Made by a program: the position numbers and the translations under genes
Assembly: GCF_001279695.1 (NCBI RefSeq)
Contig: NZ_LGDD01000166.1
Span: 38,817 to 102,816, forward strand
Source: Streptomyces sp. WM6378
GTDB taxonomy: Bacteria > Actinomycetota > Actinomycetes > Streptomycetales > Streptomycetaceae
Length of the DNA: 64,000 bases
Direction: 5' to 3'
The notes under the pieces: model-generated
The model's database searches: none
What the model was told of the DNA's origin: nothing
What the model saw: the letters and a program-made list of their open reading frames with translations, nothing else
Shown: positions 27,931 through 36,764 of the stretch, piece after piece
How positions within the stretch are numbered: position 1 is the stretch's first letter
How the letters are laid out: every line of letters begins with the position of its first letter

Positions 27931-28025
27931 GGCATGACAGTTCGGCAAAGTCATGTTCATGCCGAAGCGGGAGAGTGCAGAGTCTGCGTGTCCGTACCAA
28001 CGGCATGCGTTCGAAGGGCAGACTC

Positions 28026-29432
28026 ATGGCACTCTCCCGTTCGGCACGTCGTACCTCCTCCCGGCTGCTCGCGCTCGCCACCGCGGTGGCCGCCGGGCTC
28101 ACCATCGCCGCCGCGCCCGCCGCCTCGCCCGGCGCCCCGGGCATCGGTGACCCGTACTTCCCCGACCTGGGCAACGGTGGCTTCGACGCCCTCCATTACG
28201 ACCTCGGGGTGAGCTACAACCCCGATTCGGGGCGCCTGGACGGGCGCACCACACTGACCGCCCGGGCCACCCAGAACCTCTCCAGCTTCGACCTCGACCT
28301 CCAGAAGCTCACCGTCGACTCGATCCGGGTGAACGGCAAGCCCGCCGACTTCAGCAGAACCGGCGACGAGATCGTCATCACGCCCCGCCACCGGCTGCGC
28401 AAGGGCGAGGAGTTCGAGGTCACCGTCGCCTACGGCGGGGTGCCGCAGGCGCTGAACGGACCCATCGTCTTCGGCTCCGACTACGGCTGGATGAAGACCA
28501 AGGACGGCGTGTTCGTGGCGTGCGAGCCCAACGCCGCCTCCACCTGGTTCCCGTCCAGCGACCACCCCTCCGACAAGGCGACGTACGACATCCGCATCGA
28601 CGCGCCCAAGGGTCTGACCGGGGTGTCCAACGGGCGCCTGGTGGACTCCCATGACAGCGGCGGCCGTTCGTACTTCCACTGGCGCGAGACCAAGCCGATG
28701 GCGACGTACCTCGCGACCGCGTCCATAGGCAAGTTCGACGTGAAGACGGGCAAGACGCCCGCGGGCACGCCGATCTACGTCGCCATCGACCCGGTCCTGG
28801 CCAACCAGAACACGGTCGACGTGTACGCGGTGACCGCCGAGGCCACCGACTACTGGTCCAAGCTGTTCGGCCCGTACCCGTTCGAGGAGACCGGCGCGGT
28901 CGTCGACGACATGCCCGAGGCCGGGTTCTCCCTGGAGACCCAGACCAAGCCGAGCTATTCGGCGGTGCGCAACGAGACGACGATCGTCCACGAGCTCGCC
29001 CACCAGTGGTTCGGAGACTCGGTGTCGGTGGCGCACTGGGACGACATCTGGCTCAACGAGGGCTTCGCGACGTACGCGCAGTGGCTGTGGGCCGAGCACC
29101 GCGGGACGGCGACGGCCCACCAGTCCTTCCTCAACGCCTACAACTCGCGCCCGGCGTCCTCCGACTTCTGGAAGATTGAGGTGGCCGACCCGCAGCGCGA
29201 CACGATGTTCGCCTCCGCGGTCTACCAGCGCGGCGCGATGATGCTCCAGGAACTGCGCGAACACATCGGTGACCAGGCCTTCTTCAAGCTCCTCCCGGCC
29301 TGGACGAAGCTGCACCGCTACCAGAACGCCGACACCGAGGACTTCATCAACCTGGCCGAGCACATCTCGGGCAAGTCGCTCGACGGCCTGTTCCAGAAGT
29401 GGATCTACGACACGGGCAAGCCCGCGCTCTAG
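28026..29432 (+). CDS. Secreted M1 family metallopeptidase
   Basis: A zinc aminopeptidase-like protein of 468 residues, predicted exported by a Sec signal (basic start, hydrophobic core, cleavage near AAPAAS). The zinc site HELAHQW is at His322-Glu323-His326, with the third ligand Glu345 in NEGFATY. The usual GAMEN exopeptidase motif is replaced by EAGFSLET. The protein is about half the length of PepN because it lacks the C-terminal helical domain. ATG at 28026 has AAGGG 8 nt upstream. It sits right after the peptide transporter, so it may release amino acids or peptides for uptake. Confidence 0.9.
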   Translation: MALSRSARRTSSRLLALATAVAAGLTIAAAPAASPGAPGIGDPYFPDLGNGGFDALHYDLGVSYNPDSGRLDGRTTLTARATQNLSSFDLDLQKLTVDSIRVNGKPADFSRTGDEIVITPRHRLRKGEEFEVTVAYGGVPQALNGPIVFGSDYGWMKTKDGVFVACEPNAASTWFPSSDHPSDKATYDIRIDAPKGLTGVSNGRLVDSHDSGGRSYFHWRETKPMATYLATASIGKFDVKTGKTPAGTPIYVAIDPVLANQNTVDVYAVTAEATDYWSKLFGPYPFEETGAVVDDMPEAGFSLETQTKPSYSAVRNETTIVHELAHQWFGDSVSVAHWDDIWLNEGFATYAQWLWAEHRGTATAHQSFLNAYNSRPASSDFWKIEVADPQRDTMFASAVYQRGAMMLQELREHIGDQAFFKLLPAWTKLHRYQNADTEDFINLAEHISGKSLDGLFQKWIYDTGKPAL

Positions 29433-29478
29433 GCCTGGCGTGTGCCGAGGGGCACCCCGGGATGCGTAAAAATGCGGG

Positions 29479-30138
29479 GTGCTTCACGAACTGTTCAGCC
29501 CCTCCGTCCAGCACGCGCTGGACCTCGTCGGAATCTTCGTCTTCGCGATTTCCGGCGCCCTGCTCGCCGTGCGCAAGAACTTCGACGTGTTCGGCATCGC
29601 GGTGCTCGCCGAGGTCACCGCACTGGGCGGAGGGCTGTTCCGCGACCTCATCATCGGAGCGGTCCCGCCGGCCGCCTTCTCGGACCTCGGGTACTTCGTG
29701 ACCCCGCTGCTCGCCGCGGTCCTTGTCTTCTTCCTCCACCCCGAGGTGGAGCGCACCCAGACCGCGGTCAACGTCTTCGACGCGGCGGGCCTCGGCCTGT
29801 TCTGCGTCACGGGCACGACCAAGGCGTACGACTACGGGCTCGGCCTCACCTCCTCGGCGGCCCTGGGCCTCGCGACGGCGGTGGGCGGCGGCGTACTGCG
29901 CGACGTCCTGGCCAACGAGGTCCCCTCGCTGCTGCGCTGGGACCGCGACCTGTACGCGGTCCCGGCGATCGTCGGCTCGACGATGATCGTGCTCTTCATC
30001 CGCTTCGACCTCCTGAACGCGACGACGAGCGGCCTGGCGGTGGTCACGGCGTTCCTGCTGCGCATCGCGGCCCTCAAGTACCACTGGCGGGCGCCGCGGG
30101 CGTGGAACCGGCGGAGCTCCGCGTTGGAGGAGGCGTGA
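29479..30138 (+). CDS. TRIC-family (UPF0126/YadS) membrane protein
   Basis: A 219-residue integral membrane protein with about seven membrane segments arranged as two repeats. The repeat hallmarks are TALGGGLFRDLIIG (about residues 47-60) and AVGGGVLRDVLANEVP (about 134-149). Prokaryotic TRIC homologues form trimeric cation channels; older annotation calls the family UPF0126. GTG at 29479 starts MLHELF. It stands alone between the peptidase and the thioesterase genes. Physiological role unknown. Confidence 0.85.
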   Translation: MLHELFSPSVQHALDLVGIFVFAISGALLAVRKNFDVFGIAVLAEVTALGGGLFRDLIIGAVPPAAFSDLGYFVTPLLAAVLVFFLHPEVERTQTAVNVFDAAGLGLFCVTGTTKAYDYGLGLTSSAALGLATAVGGGVLRDVLANEVPSLLRWDRDLYAVPAIVGSTMIVLFIRFDLLNATTSGLAVVTAFLLRIAALKYHWRAPRAWNRRSSALEEA

Positions 30139-30254
30139 GTGTTCCGAGAGCCGGGGACGGGACGGAGGCGGGGGACAGGGGACGGGGACGGGGACGGGGG
30201 ACGCGGGACCGGAAAAGCTACCGCTCAGTAATTTATGGGTGTACGGTGCTGCGC

Positions 30255-31124
30255 ATGGCACAGGCATCGTCACAGGTACTCCCCGCTGCGATCGGGGACA
30301 GCGAGTTCGACCGCGACACCGCCGTCACCCTGCGCGAAGCGGGGGTCTATGACGCGGAGCTCTCGGCGGGCTGGACCATCATCCACGCCGTCAACGGGGG
30401 CTATCTGCTCGCCCTGCTCGGCCGTGCGCTCGGCGACGCCCTGCCGCACCCGGACCCGTTCACCGTCTCCGCGCACTACCTCACGCCGTCCGTGCCGGGG
30501 CCCGCGGTCATCCGCACCCAGGTGGTGCGCACCGGCCGCACCCTCTCCACCGGCCAGGCCTCGCTCTTCCAGTACGACGAGAGCGGCGCGGAGGTCGAAC
30601 GCATCCGGGTCCTCGCCTCGTACGGCGACCTCGACTCGCTCAGCGACGACGTCCGCACCACGGCCAAGCCGCCCGCGATTCCGCCGCTCTCGCACTGCAT
30701 CGGCGCGACGGACGCCCCCGACGGCAGCCGCCCGCCCATCCCCGGCAGCTCCGCGATCACCGACCGGCTGATGCTCAAGCTCGACCCGACCACGCTCGGC
30801 TGGGCCGTGGGCGCGCCCTCCGGCAAGGGTGAGATGCGGGCGTGGTTCGGGCTCGCGGACGGGCGCGACGCCGACCCCATCTCGCTGCTGCTCACCGTCG
30901 ACGCGCTCCCGCCCACCTCCTTCGAGCTGGGCCTGAAGGGCTGGACCCCCACGGTCGAACTCACCACGCACATCCGCTGCCGCCCGGCGCCGGGGCCGCT
31001 GCGGGTGTCGATCACGACCCGCAACCTGGCCGGGGGCTTCCTGGAGGAGGACGCGGAAGTCTGGGACTCGGCGGACCGGCTGGTCGCCCAGTCCCGCCAG
31101 CTGGCGCGGGCGCCGCGAGGTTGA
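30255..31124 (+). CDS. TesB-like acyl-CoA thioesterase family protein
   Basis: A 289-residue double-hotdog protein. The N-terminal hotdog includes GWTIIHAVNGGYLLALLGRAL (about residues 36-56) and PFTVSAHYLTPSVPGPAVI; the second begins near residue 180 with the MRAWFGLADG strand. Family members hydrolyse acyl-CoA esters, but the acyl chain is unknown. ATG at 30255 is used; a GTG three codons upstream is possible. It faces the DesT/FabR-like regulator convergently, and a link to lipid metabolism is suggestive only. Confidence 0.8.
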   Translation: MAQASSQVLPAAIGDSEFDRDTAVTLREAGVYDAELSAGWTIIHAVNGGYLLALLGRALGDALPHPDPFTVSAHYLTPSVPGPAVIRTQVVRTGRTLSTGQASLFQYDESGAEVERIRVLASYGDLDSLSDDVRTTAKPPAIPPLSHCIGATDAPDGSRPPIPGSSAITDRLMLKLDPTTLGWAVGAPSGKGEMRAWFGLADGRDADPISLLLTVDALPPTSFELGLKGWTPTVELTTHIRCRPAPGPLRVSITTRNLAGGFLEEDAEVWDSADRLVAQSRQLARAPRG

Positions 31125-31153
31125 GAGGGCGTTTGCCCACCCGCCCGTTTGTT

Positions 31154-31200
31154 GCCCGGGGTTGATCGACCCGGGCCGGCCCGGGGCTCCGCCCGGCCCC
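31154..31200. terminator. GC-rich palindromes between convergent genes
   Basis: GCCCGGG (31154-31160) pairs with CCCGGGC (31170-31176), followed by a further GC palindrome to about 31200. It separates the convergent thioesterase and TetR genes and probably terminates both. Confidence 0.5.
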
Positions 31201-31271
31201 TATGGGCACTTCGTCCCCAGCGCCACCCGCCGGGGGCCGCGGGCCCCGACCCGCCAACGCACCCCGTACGC

Positions 31272-31889
31272 CTAGTCCAGCCAGTGCCGGCGCCCCAGCG
31301 TCACCAGGCGGAGTTGGGCGCGGGCGGTGGTGAGGACCGACTCCTCGCCGGGTTCGCCGGCCTCCAGGAGGGCGGACGCCGTCATCACCATGTGGTCGAC
31401 GTACACCCCGGCCAGCATGCGCAGATCCGCCGAAGTCCAGCCCGCCGACTGCGGATCCGCGCCGAGCGCCTCGGCCACCTCGTCCGCGAAGCGCCGCAGC
31501 TGTACGCCGATGGCCTCGCGGACCGGGGCGACCCCGCCGTGCCGTTCGCGGGCGATGAAGCGGACGTGCGCCGGGTGCGTGCGTACATGTGCGGCGATCA
31601 GCGCCACCACCCGGTGGATGCGCTCCTCGCCCGCCCCGGTCGTGACGATCGCCGCGCGGATCGTGTCGTGGAGGCTGCCCAGCGCCTGCTCGACCAGGGC
31701 CACCCCGAGGTCGGCCGTGTCCTTGAAGTGCCGGTAGAACGCGGCCGGCGCGACCCCCACGGCCCGGGTGACCTCGCGGAGCCCGAGGCTGCTCAGGCTC
31801 TGGTGCTCCAGGAGCTGGAGCGCCGAGTCCATGAGGGCCTGCCGGGTCTTCTGCTTCTGGGCCTGCCGGATTCCGAGAGTGTGGCTCAT
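31272..31889 (-). CDS. TetR family regulator, DesT/FabR-like
   Basis: A 205-residue TetR regulator. The helix-turn-helix LGLREVTRAVGVAPAAFYRHF (about residues 38-58) closely follows the pattern of DesT and FabR, which sense the saturated/unsaturated acyl-CoA ratio and repress fatty-acid desaturation genes. A C-terminal ligand domain follows. ATG at 31889 is chosen since the longer frame (from 31937) runs into the operator. The palindrome lies 6 nt upstream, so autorepression is expected. The adjacent divergent genes are small membrane proteins. Confidence 0.87.
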   Translation of the reverse strand: MSHTLGIRQAQKQKTRQALMDSALQLLEHQSLSSLGLREVTRAVGVAPAAFYRHFKDTADLGVALVEQALGSLHDTIRAAIVTTGAGEERIHRVVALIAAHVRTHPAHVRFIARERHGGVAPVREAIGVQLRRFADEVAEALGADPQSAGWTSADLRMLAGVYVDHMVMTASALLEAGEPGEESVLTTARAQLRLVTLGRRHWLD

Positions 31890-31894
31890 ACCAC

Positions 31895-31916
31895 TCAGTA
31901 AACAGCTGTTTGCTGA
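31895..31916. promoter_or_regulatory. Palindromic operator for the TetR regulator
   Basis: The 20-bp core CAGTAAACAGCTGTTTGCTG (31896-31915) is a near-perfect palindrome with AACAGCTGTT at its centre. A half-site TCAGTGAACAG recurs at 31941-31951. Both lie in the divergent promoter region between the TetR gene and the 51-residue protein. Confidence 0.7.
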
Positions 31917-32017
31917 ACTTGGGAAGACTAGACTCATCAGTCAGTGAACAGTCGTACTCCCAAGGGTGGTTGGGCCCGCCCGGCCCCGCCGCCCCGCCGC
32001 GCACAGAAAGGGATCCC

Positions 32018-32173
32018 ATGCTTTTCCTCGTCGCAGCCCTCCTCCTCCTGGGGGTCGTGCTGGGCTCAGCGGCGCACCTCCCGCTCCCGGTCACCCTCGC
32101 CGTCGCCGGTGTCATCGGCGTCTGGCTCATCGTCTTCGCCGCCCGCGAACGCCTCTCGCACCGGAAGGGCTGA
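32018..32173 (+). CDS. Small membrane protein (51 aa)
   Basis: A 51-residue protein with two hydrophobic segments (LFLVAALLLLGVVLGSAA and TLAVAGVIGVWLIVFAA) and a basic C-terminal tail, HRKG. No domain is recognised. ATG at 32018 has AAAGG about 6 nt upstream; an upstream in-frame ATG at 31910 would start inside the operator. It is the first gene on the plus side of the TetR operator, and the DUF4190-like gene follows 2 nt later, so both may be regulated by it. Confidence 0.65.
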   Translation: MLFLVAALLLLGVVLGSAAHLPLPVTLAVAGVIGVWLIVFAARERLSHRKG

Positions 32174-32175
32174 CC

Positions 32176-32508
32176 ATGGAACTCGCAGCGATCCGACGCC
32201 GCACCCTCCCCCAAGCTCTCAAGGAGCAGGGGGGACCCCCACCAGCTCTCAAGGAGCAGGGGGGACCCGCACCCCGTGACGCCGATGGGATGGCCGTCGC
32301 GGCCTTCGTCCTCGGCCTGCTCGGGCTGCTCGTCATGAACCTCGTCCTCGGCCCCACCGCCATCGTCCTTTCCTCGCTCTCCCTCCTGTACGGGACCAAG
32401 CGGCGCGGCCGGGCCCTGCTCGGGCTCGCCCTGGGCGTGGCCGACCTCGCGGTGCTGCTCGCCCTGGTCCTCGCCGACCACACCGTGTCCTGGGGCCTCG
32501 GCGGCTGA
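32176..32508 (+). CDS. DUF4190-like membrane protein with an in-frame REP-like insert
   Basis: A 110-residue protein. Residues 38-105 form a DUF4190-like two-helix membrane unit (MAVAAFVLGLLGLLVMNLVLGPTAI and ALLGLALGVADLAVLLALVL). Residues 11-32 are a 10-residue repeat, ALKEQGGPxP twice, encoded by a duplicated 25-nt DNA element that resembles the dispersed REP-like repeats elsewhere in this window. The insert has kept the frame. ATG at 32176, 2 nt after the preceding stop. Function unknown. Confidence 0.65.
   Translation: MELAAIRRRTLPQALKEQGGPPPALKEQGGPAPRDADGMAVAAFVLGLLGLLVMNLVLGPTAIVLSSLSLLYGTKRRGRALLGLALGVADLAVLLALVLADHTVSWGLGG
32214..32268 (+). repeat. Tandem REP-like repeat inside a coding sequence
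   Basis: A 25-nt unit beginning AGCTCTCAAGGAGCAGGGGG occurs at 32214-32238 and again at 32244-32268 (period 30 nt, 10 codons). The flanking CTCCCCCA resembles the common Streptomyces intergenic repeat also seen at about 45205 and 52838. Confidence 0.8.
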
Positions 32509-32577
32509 ACCCCGCCCCGGCCCTGGCCGGATCTGCGGCACGGTCCGCCCGGCGCGGCTCGTAGAATCGGGCCCACC

Positions 32578-33747
32578 ATGGCTTACCTCGACCACGCCGC
32601 GACCACTCCGATGCTCCCGGAGGCGGTCCAGGCGCTGACCGCCCAGCTGACCGCCACCGGCAACGCGTCCTCGCTGCACGCCGCCGGACGGCGGGCCCGC
32701 CGCACCGCCGAGGAGGCCCGGGAGGAACTCGCCGAAGCGCTCGGCGCCCGCCCCAGCGAGGTCGTCTTCACGGCCGGCGGCACCGAGGCCGACAACCTCG
32801 CCGTCAAGGGCCTGTACTGGGCCCGCCGGGACGCCGACCCGCGCCGCGTGCGCGTGCTCGCCAGCCCCGTCGAGCACCACGCCGTGCTCGACGCGGTGCA
32901 CTGGCTCGCCGAACACGAGGGCGCCACCGTCGAGTACCTGCCCGTCGATCCGTACGGCCGGGTGCACCCCGACGCCCTGCGCGAGGCCGTCGAGCGCAAC
33001 CCCGACGACGTCGCCCTGGTCACCGTGATGTGGGCCAACAACGAGATCGGCACCGTGCTGCCGGTCGCCGAACTGGCCGCGGTGGCGCGGGAGTTCGGCA
33101 TTCCGATGCACGCGGACGCCGTCCAGGCCTTCGGCCAGCTCGACGTGGACTTCGCCGCGTCCGGCCTCGCCGCCATGACCGTCTCCGGACACAAGATCGG
33201 CGGCCCGTACGGCATCGGCGCCCTGCTGCTCGGCCGCGAGTACACCCCCGTACCCGTGCTGCACGGCGGCGGCCAGGAGCGGCACGTGCGCTCCGGCACC
33301 CTCGACGTCCCCGCCATCGCCTCCTTCGCGGTCGCAGGTCGGCTCGCCGCCGAACGGCGCGGCGCGTTCGCCCAGGACATCGGGGGACTGCGCGACCGGC
33401 TCGTCGAGGCCGTGCGCAAGGCCGTGCCCGACGCGATCCTCGGCGGCGACCCGAGCCCGGCGGGGCGCCTGCCCGCCAACGCCCACTTCACCTTTCCCGG
33501 TTGCGAAGGCGACTCCCTCCTCCTGCTGCTCGACGCGCAGGGCATCGAATGCTCCACCGGCTCCGCCTGCACCGCGGGCGTCGCCCAGCCCAGCCACGTG
33601 CTGCTCGCCACCGGCACCGACCCCGACCTGGCCCGCGGCACCCTGCGCTTCTCGCTGGGCCACACCTCCACCGAGGCCGATGTCGAAGCGGTCGCCGACG
33701 CGATCGGCCCCGCGGTCGAACGGGCCCGCACGGCAGGGCTCGTCTGA
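32578..33747 (+). CDS. Cysteine desulfurase (NifS/IscS type)
   Basis: PLP enzyme taking sulfur from cysteine to a persulfide for transfer. 389 residues. The PLP lysine is Lys206 in SGHKIGG and the catalytic Cys325 is in [10 protein letters not shown]. The start [11 protein letters not shown] is the family N-terminus, and ATG at 32578 fits. In the same region lies mnmA, which needs persulfide sulfur for tRNA 2-thiolation, so this is probably its donor; a divergent amidase gene sits between them. It may also feed Fe-S cluster assembly. Confidence 0.95.
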   Translation: MAYLDHAATTPMLPEAVQALTAQLTATGNASSLHAAGRRARRTAEEAREELAEALGARPSEVVFTAGGTEADNLAVKGLYWARRDADPRRVRVLASPVEHHAVLDAVHWLAEHEGATVEYLPVDPYGRVHPDALREAVERNPDDVALVTVMWANNEIGTVLPVAELAAVAREFGIPMHADAVQAFGQLDVDFAASGLAAMTVSGHKIGGPYGIGALLLGREYTPVPVLHGGGQERHVRSGTLDVPAIASFAVAGRLAAERRGAFAQDIGGLRDRLVEAVRKAVPDAILGGDPSPAGRLPANAHFTFPGCEGDSLLLLLDAQGIECSTGSACTAGVAQPSHVLLATGTDPDLARGTLRFSLGHTSTEADVEAVADAIGPAVERARTAGLV

Positions 33748-33781
33748 GCCACCGTCCCCAGAACGCGGCCGCCCCCGCGGC

Positions 33782-34387
33782 TCAGGCCCGGCCGGCCGCT
33801 CCGACCAGCGAGATGTAGCGCGGCCAGTCCCAGTGCGGACCGGGGTCGGTGTGATCGGTGCCGGGCACCTCCAGGTGCCCGATGATGTGCGTCCGGTCGA
33901 CGGCTATTCGATAGCGGGCGCAGATCGCGGCCGTGAGGCGGGCCGACGACGTGTACATGGCGTCCGTGAAGGACGACGCCTCCTCGACGAAGCCCTCGTG
34001 CTCTATGCCGACGCTGCGCTCGTTGTACTCGCGGTTGCCCGCGTGGAAGGCCACGTCCAGCTCCCGCACCGTCTGCGCGATGTGCCCGTCCTTGCCCACC
34101 ACGTAGTGGGCGGCGGCCTTGTTGTCCGGGTCCTGGAACGTCTTCAGGGCGCTGTCGAAACTGCCCTGCACGACATGGATCACCACCCGGTCCACCCGGT
34201 AGTCGTCCGGCCGGTCGGCCATCCGCCAGTTCGCCGACGCCGCCGCCACCCACTGGGCGCCCGCGTAGTCCACCGCCCCGGCCTTGCGCGGCTTGTGCGG
34301 CCGCGCCTGCGGCTTGTTCAGATATCCGATGGTGCCGAGCGCCACCACCGCGCCCCCGATCAGCAGCCCCCTGCGGCTGGTCGCCAT
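33782..34387 (-). CDS. N-acetylmuramoyl-L-alanine amidase (Amidase_2), Tat-exported
   Basis: A 201-residue zinc amidase that cleaves the muramoyl-alanine bond of peptidoglycan outside the membrane. The N-terminal TSRRGLLIGG is a twin-arginine signal. The catalytic domain starts near residue 58 with VVIHVVQGS (His), followed by AFHAGNREYNERSVGIEHEG and IIGHLEVPGTDHTDPGPHWDW with further ligands. ATG at 34387 gives a complete Tat signal; the longer frame from 34522 has no signal. It is antisense to and between the desulfurase and mnmA. Confidence 0.88.
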   Translation of the reverse strand: MATSRRGLLIGGAVVALGTIGYLNKPQARPHKPRKAGAVDYAGAQWVAAASANWRMADRPDDYRVDRVVIHVVQGSFDSALKTFQDPDNKAAAHYVVGKDGHIAQTVRELDVAFHAGNREYNERSVGIEHEGFVEEASSFTDAMYTSSARLTAAICARYRIAVDRTHIIGHLEVPGTDHTDPGPHWDWPRYISLVGAAGRA

Positions 34388-34539
34388 ACGCCCCGCCCCC
34401 GTCCCTCCCCGTACCGCTCCCCGCGAGGTCCCCACCGCACCCCTCGGGCCCCTGGGGATCCCGGACCGGTGCCCTCTGAGATCCACAACGGATACTCCCG
34501 CGCCCCGGGTTCCCGATCCCACGTACCCTTACGAGTGCT

Positions 34540-35685
34540 ATGACTCAGACTTCGACGCAGCCCTCGCCGATGACCTCCCCGCGCCCCCTGCGCGTACTCG
34601 CCGCCATGTCCGGCGGCGTGGACTCCGCCGTCGCCGCCGCCCGGGCCGCCGAAGCCGGCCACGACGTCACCGGCGTGCACCTCGCGCTCTCCGCGAACCC
34701 CCAGTCCTTCCGCACCGGGGCCCGCGGCTGCTGCACCATCGAGGACTCCCGGGACGCCCGCCGCGCCGCGGACGTCATCGGCATCCCCTTCTACGTCTGG
34801 GACCTGGCGGAGCGCTTCCGCGAGGACGTCGTCGAGGACTTCATCGCCGAGTACGAGGCCGGCCGCACCCCCAACCCGTGCCTGCGCTGCAACGAGAAGA
34901 TCAAGTTCGCGGCGCTGCTCGACAAGGCCCTCGCGCTCGGCTTCGACGCGGTGTGCACCGGCCACTACGCGACCGTCGTCCTCAACGAGGACGGCACCCG
35001 CGAGCTGCACCGCGCCTCCGACATGGCCAAGGACCAGTCGTACGTCCTCGGCGTGCTCGACGAGCGCCAGCTCGCCCACGCGATGTTCCCGCTCGGCGAC
35101 ACCCTCACCACCAAGGACGAGATCCGCGCCGAGGCCGAGCGCCGTGGCCTGGCGGTCGCCAAGAAGCCCGACAGCCACGACATCTGCTTCATCGCCGACG
35201 GCGACACCCAGGGCTTCCTCGCCAACCGCCTCGGCAAGGCGGAGGGCGACATCGTCGACGAGTCGGGCGCGAAGATCGGCAGCCACGAGGGCGCCTTCGG
35301 CTTCACCATCGGCCAGCGCAAGGGCCTGCGCATCGGCCACCCGGCCGCCGACGGCAAGCCCCGCTACGTCCTCGACATCTCCCCGGTGAACAACACGGTC
35401 ACCGTCGGCCCCGTCGAGGCCCTCGACGTCACCGCCCTCGGCGCGATCAAGCCCCGCTGGTGCGGCACGGCTCCGGTGGGCCCCGGCACGTACACCGCCC
35501 AGCTGCGCGCCCACGGAGGCGAGACCGAGGTCACCGCGGAGCTCGTCGACGGCGTCCTGAACGTGACGTTCGCCGAGCCGGTCCGCGGCGTCGCCCCCGG
35601 CCAGGCGATCGTCCTGTACGACGGCACGCGCGTGGTGGGCTCGGCGACGATCGCGACGACCGAGCGGGCCGCCGCGAAGGTCTAG
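34540..35685 (+). CDS. mnmA: tRNA-specific 2-thiouridylase MnmA
   Basis: Adds sulfur at C2 of the wobble uridine of tRNA Lys/Glu/Gln in the cytoplasm. 381 residues. The PP-loop is SGGVDS near residue 24. The catalytic Cys114 is in NPCLRCN and the persulfide Cys216 in [17 protein letters not shown] and the C-terminal beta-barrel region are also present. ATG at 34540 is taken as start, but the ribosome site is weak; ATG at 34570 is an alternative. The cysteine desulfurase upstream likely supplies sulfur. A 20-bp palindrome terminates it. Confidence 0.96.
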   Translation: MTQTSTQPSPMTSPRPLRVLAAMSGGVDSAVAAARAAEAGHDVTGVHLALSANPQSFRTGARGCCTIEDSRDARRAADVIGIPFYVWDLAERFREDVVEDFIAEYEAGRTPNPCLRCNEKIKFAALLDKALALGFDAVCTGHYATVVLNEDGTRELHRASDMAKDQSYVLGVLDERQLAHAMFPLGDTLTTKDEIRAEAERRGLAVAKKPDSHDICFIADGDTQGFLANRLGKAEGDIVDESGAKIGSHEGAFGFTIGQRKGLRIGHPAADGKPRYVLDISPVNNTVTVGPVEALDVTALGAIKPRWCGTAPVGPGTYTAQLRAHGGETEVTAELVDGVLNVTFAEPVRGVAPGQAIVLYDGTRVVGSATIATTERAAAKV

Positions 35686-35688
35686 AAA

Positions 35689-35708
35689 CGCCCGCTTCGA
35701 AGCGGGCG
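35689..35708. terminator. Palindromic terminator between mnmA and the convergent oxidoreductase
   Basis: CGCCCGCTTCGAAGCGGGCG is a perfect 20-bp palindrome, 3 nt after the mnmA stop. Partial copies of its arm (CCCGCTTC) recur in the next 30 nt. It can act in both directions for these convergent genes. Confidence 0.7.
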
Positions 35709-35746
35709 CCCAAGGGGGTGCCCGCTTCAAAAAGGGAAAGCGACTC

Positions 35747-36694
35747 CTAGACGACCCGCAGCACGAGCTTGCCCTGGGTGCGGCCCCGCTCGCCGTACTC
35801 GTGCGCCTTGGCCGCGTCCGTGAGTTCAAACACCGAGTCGATCTCGGCGCGCAGCCGGCCCTCCTCGACCAGTGCGGCGATCGCCCGCATGCCCGCGTAG
35901 TCCGCCTCCACCAGCGTGAATCCCGCACGGATGCCCAGCTCGGCCGCCTCCGCGAGCAGCTCGTCCTCGTCCGGGGACGCGATCGAGACCAGGACGCCGC
36001 CACGGCGCAGCACCTTCAGGGAGCGGCTGCCGTACGCGTCGCCGATGGGGTCGAGGACGACGTCCACGTCCCGCACCGCCTCGGTGAAGTCGACCGCGGT
36101 GTAGTCGATCACTTCGTCCGCGCCGAGACCGCGCACGAAGTCGTGCTTGGCGGCGCTCGCCGTGCCGATGACGTACGCGCCGCGCGCCTTGGCGATCTGC
36201 ACGGCGAGGTGGCCCACGCCGCCCGCCGCGGCGTGGATCAGCACCCGCTGTCCGGCGGCCAGCCGGGCCGTCTCGACGAGCGACTGGTACGCGGTGAGCG
36301 AGGCCAGCGGCAGCGCCGCGGCCTGGATGTGGTCGATTCCGGCGGGCTTGGGCACGAAGTGCCGGGCCGGGGCGGTGACGTACTCGGCGTACGCGCCCGC
36401 CTGGTGGGGGAAGCGCGGCATGCCGAACACCTCGTCGCCGGGCCGGTACAGAGTGACGCCGAAGCCGACCGCCTCGACCGTGCCGGACACGTCCCAGCCG
36501 AGGATCGGCGGCGTGCCCATCACCGCGAGACCGCCGCTCGCGCGGACCTTCCAGTCGGCGGGGTTGACGCCGGCCGCGTGCACCCGGACAAGGATCTCGG
36601 CCGGGCCCGGTTCGGGCCGCTCGGTCTCGATCTCGGCGAGCACCTCGGGGCCGCCCCATCGAAGGGGGCTGATGGCGCGCATGGTCTGGGACAT
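35747..36694 (-). CDS. NADP-dependent quinone-oxidoreductase-like enzyme (MDR superfamily)
   Basis: A 315-residue zinc-independent MDR reductase. The GroES-like N-domain carries HAAGVNPADWKVR, and the NADP fold carries AAAGGVGHLAVQIAKARGA (about residues 145-163). No catalytic zinc Cys or His set is seen, which fits quinone reductases rather than alcohol dehydrogenases. ATG at 36694 has AAAGGA 8 nt upstream. It is divergent from the GlxA-type regulator, whose repeats lie between them, so that regulator probably controls it. Confidence 0.88.
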   Translation of the reverse strand: MSQTMRAISPLRWGGPEVLAEIETERPEPGPAEILVRVHAAGVNPADWKVRASGGLAVMGTPPILGWDVSGTVEAVGFGVTLYRPGDEVFGMPRFPHQAGAYAEYVTAPARHFVPKPAGIDHIQAAALPLASLTAYQSLVETARLAAGQRVLIHAAAGGVGHLAVQIAKARGAYVIGTASAAKHDFVRGLGADEVIDYTAVDFTEAVRDVDVVLDPIGDAYGSRSLKVLRRGGVLVSIASPDEDELLAEAAELGIRAGFTLVEADYAGMRAIAALVEEGRLRAEIDSVFELTDAAKAHEYGERGRTQGKLVLRVV

Positions 36695-36764
36695 GTCTGA
36701 TCCTTTTCGGGGTGTTTCCGCTGGTGGGAGCACCAGCCTGCACCCCGGACGGCCATCGTGGTGC

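Noticed and set aside
32214..32268. Possible CRISPR-like repeat
   Set aside because: Only two direct copies separated by 5 nt, no spacers, no cas genes, and the units are within a coding frame.
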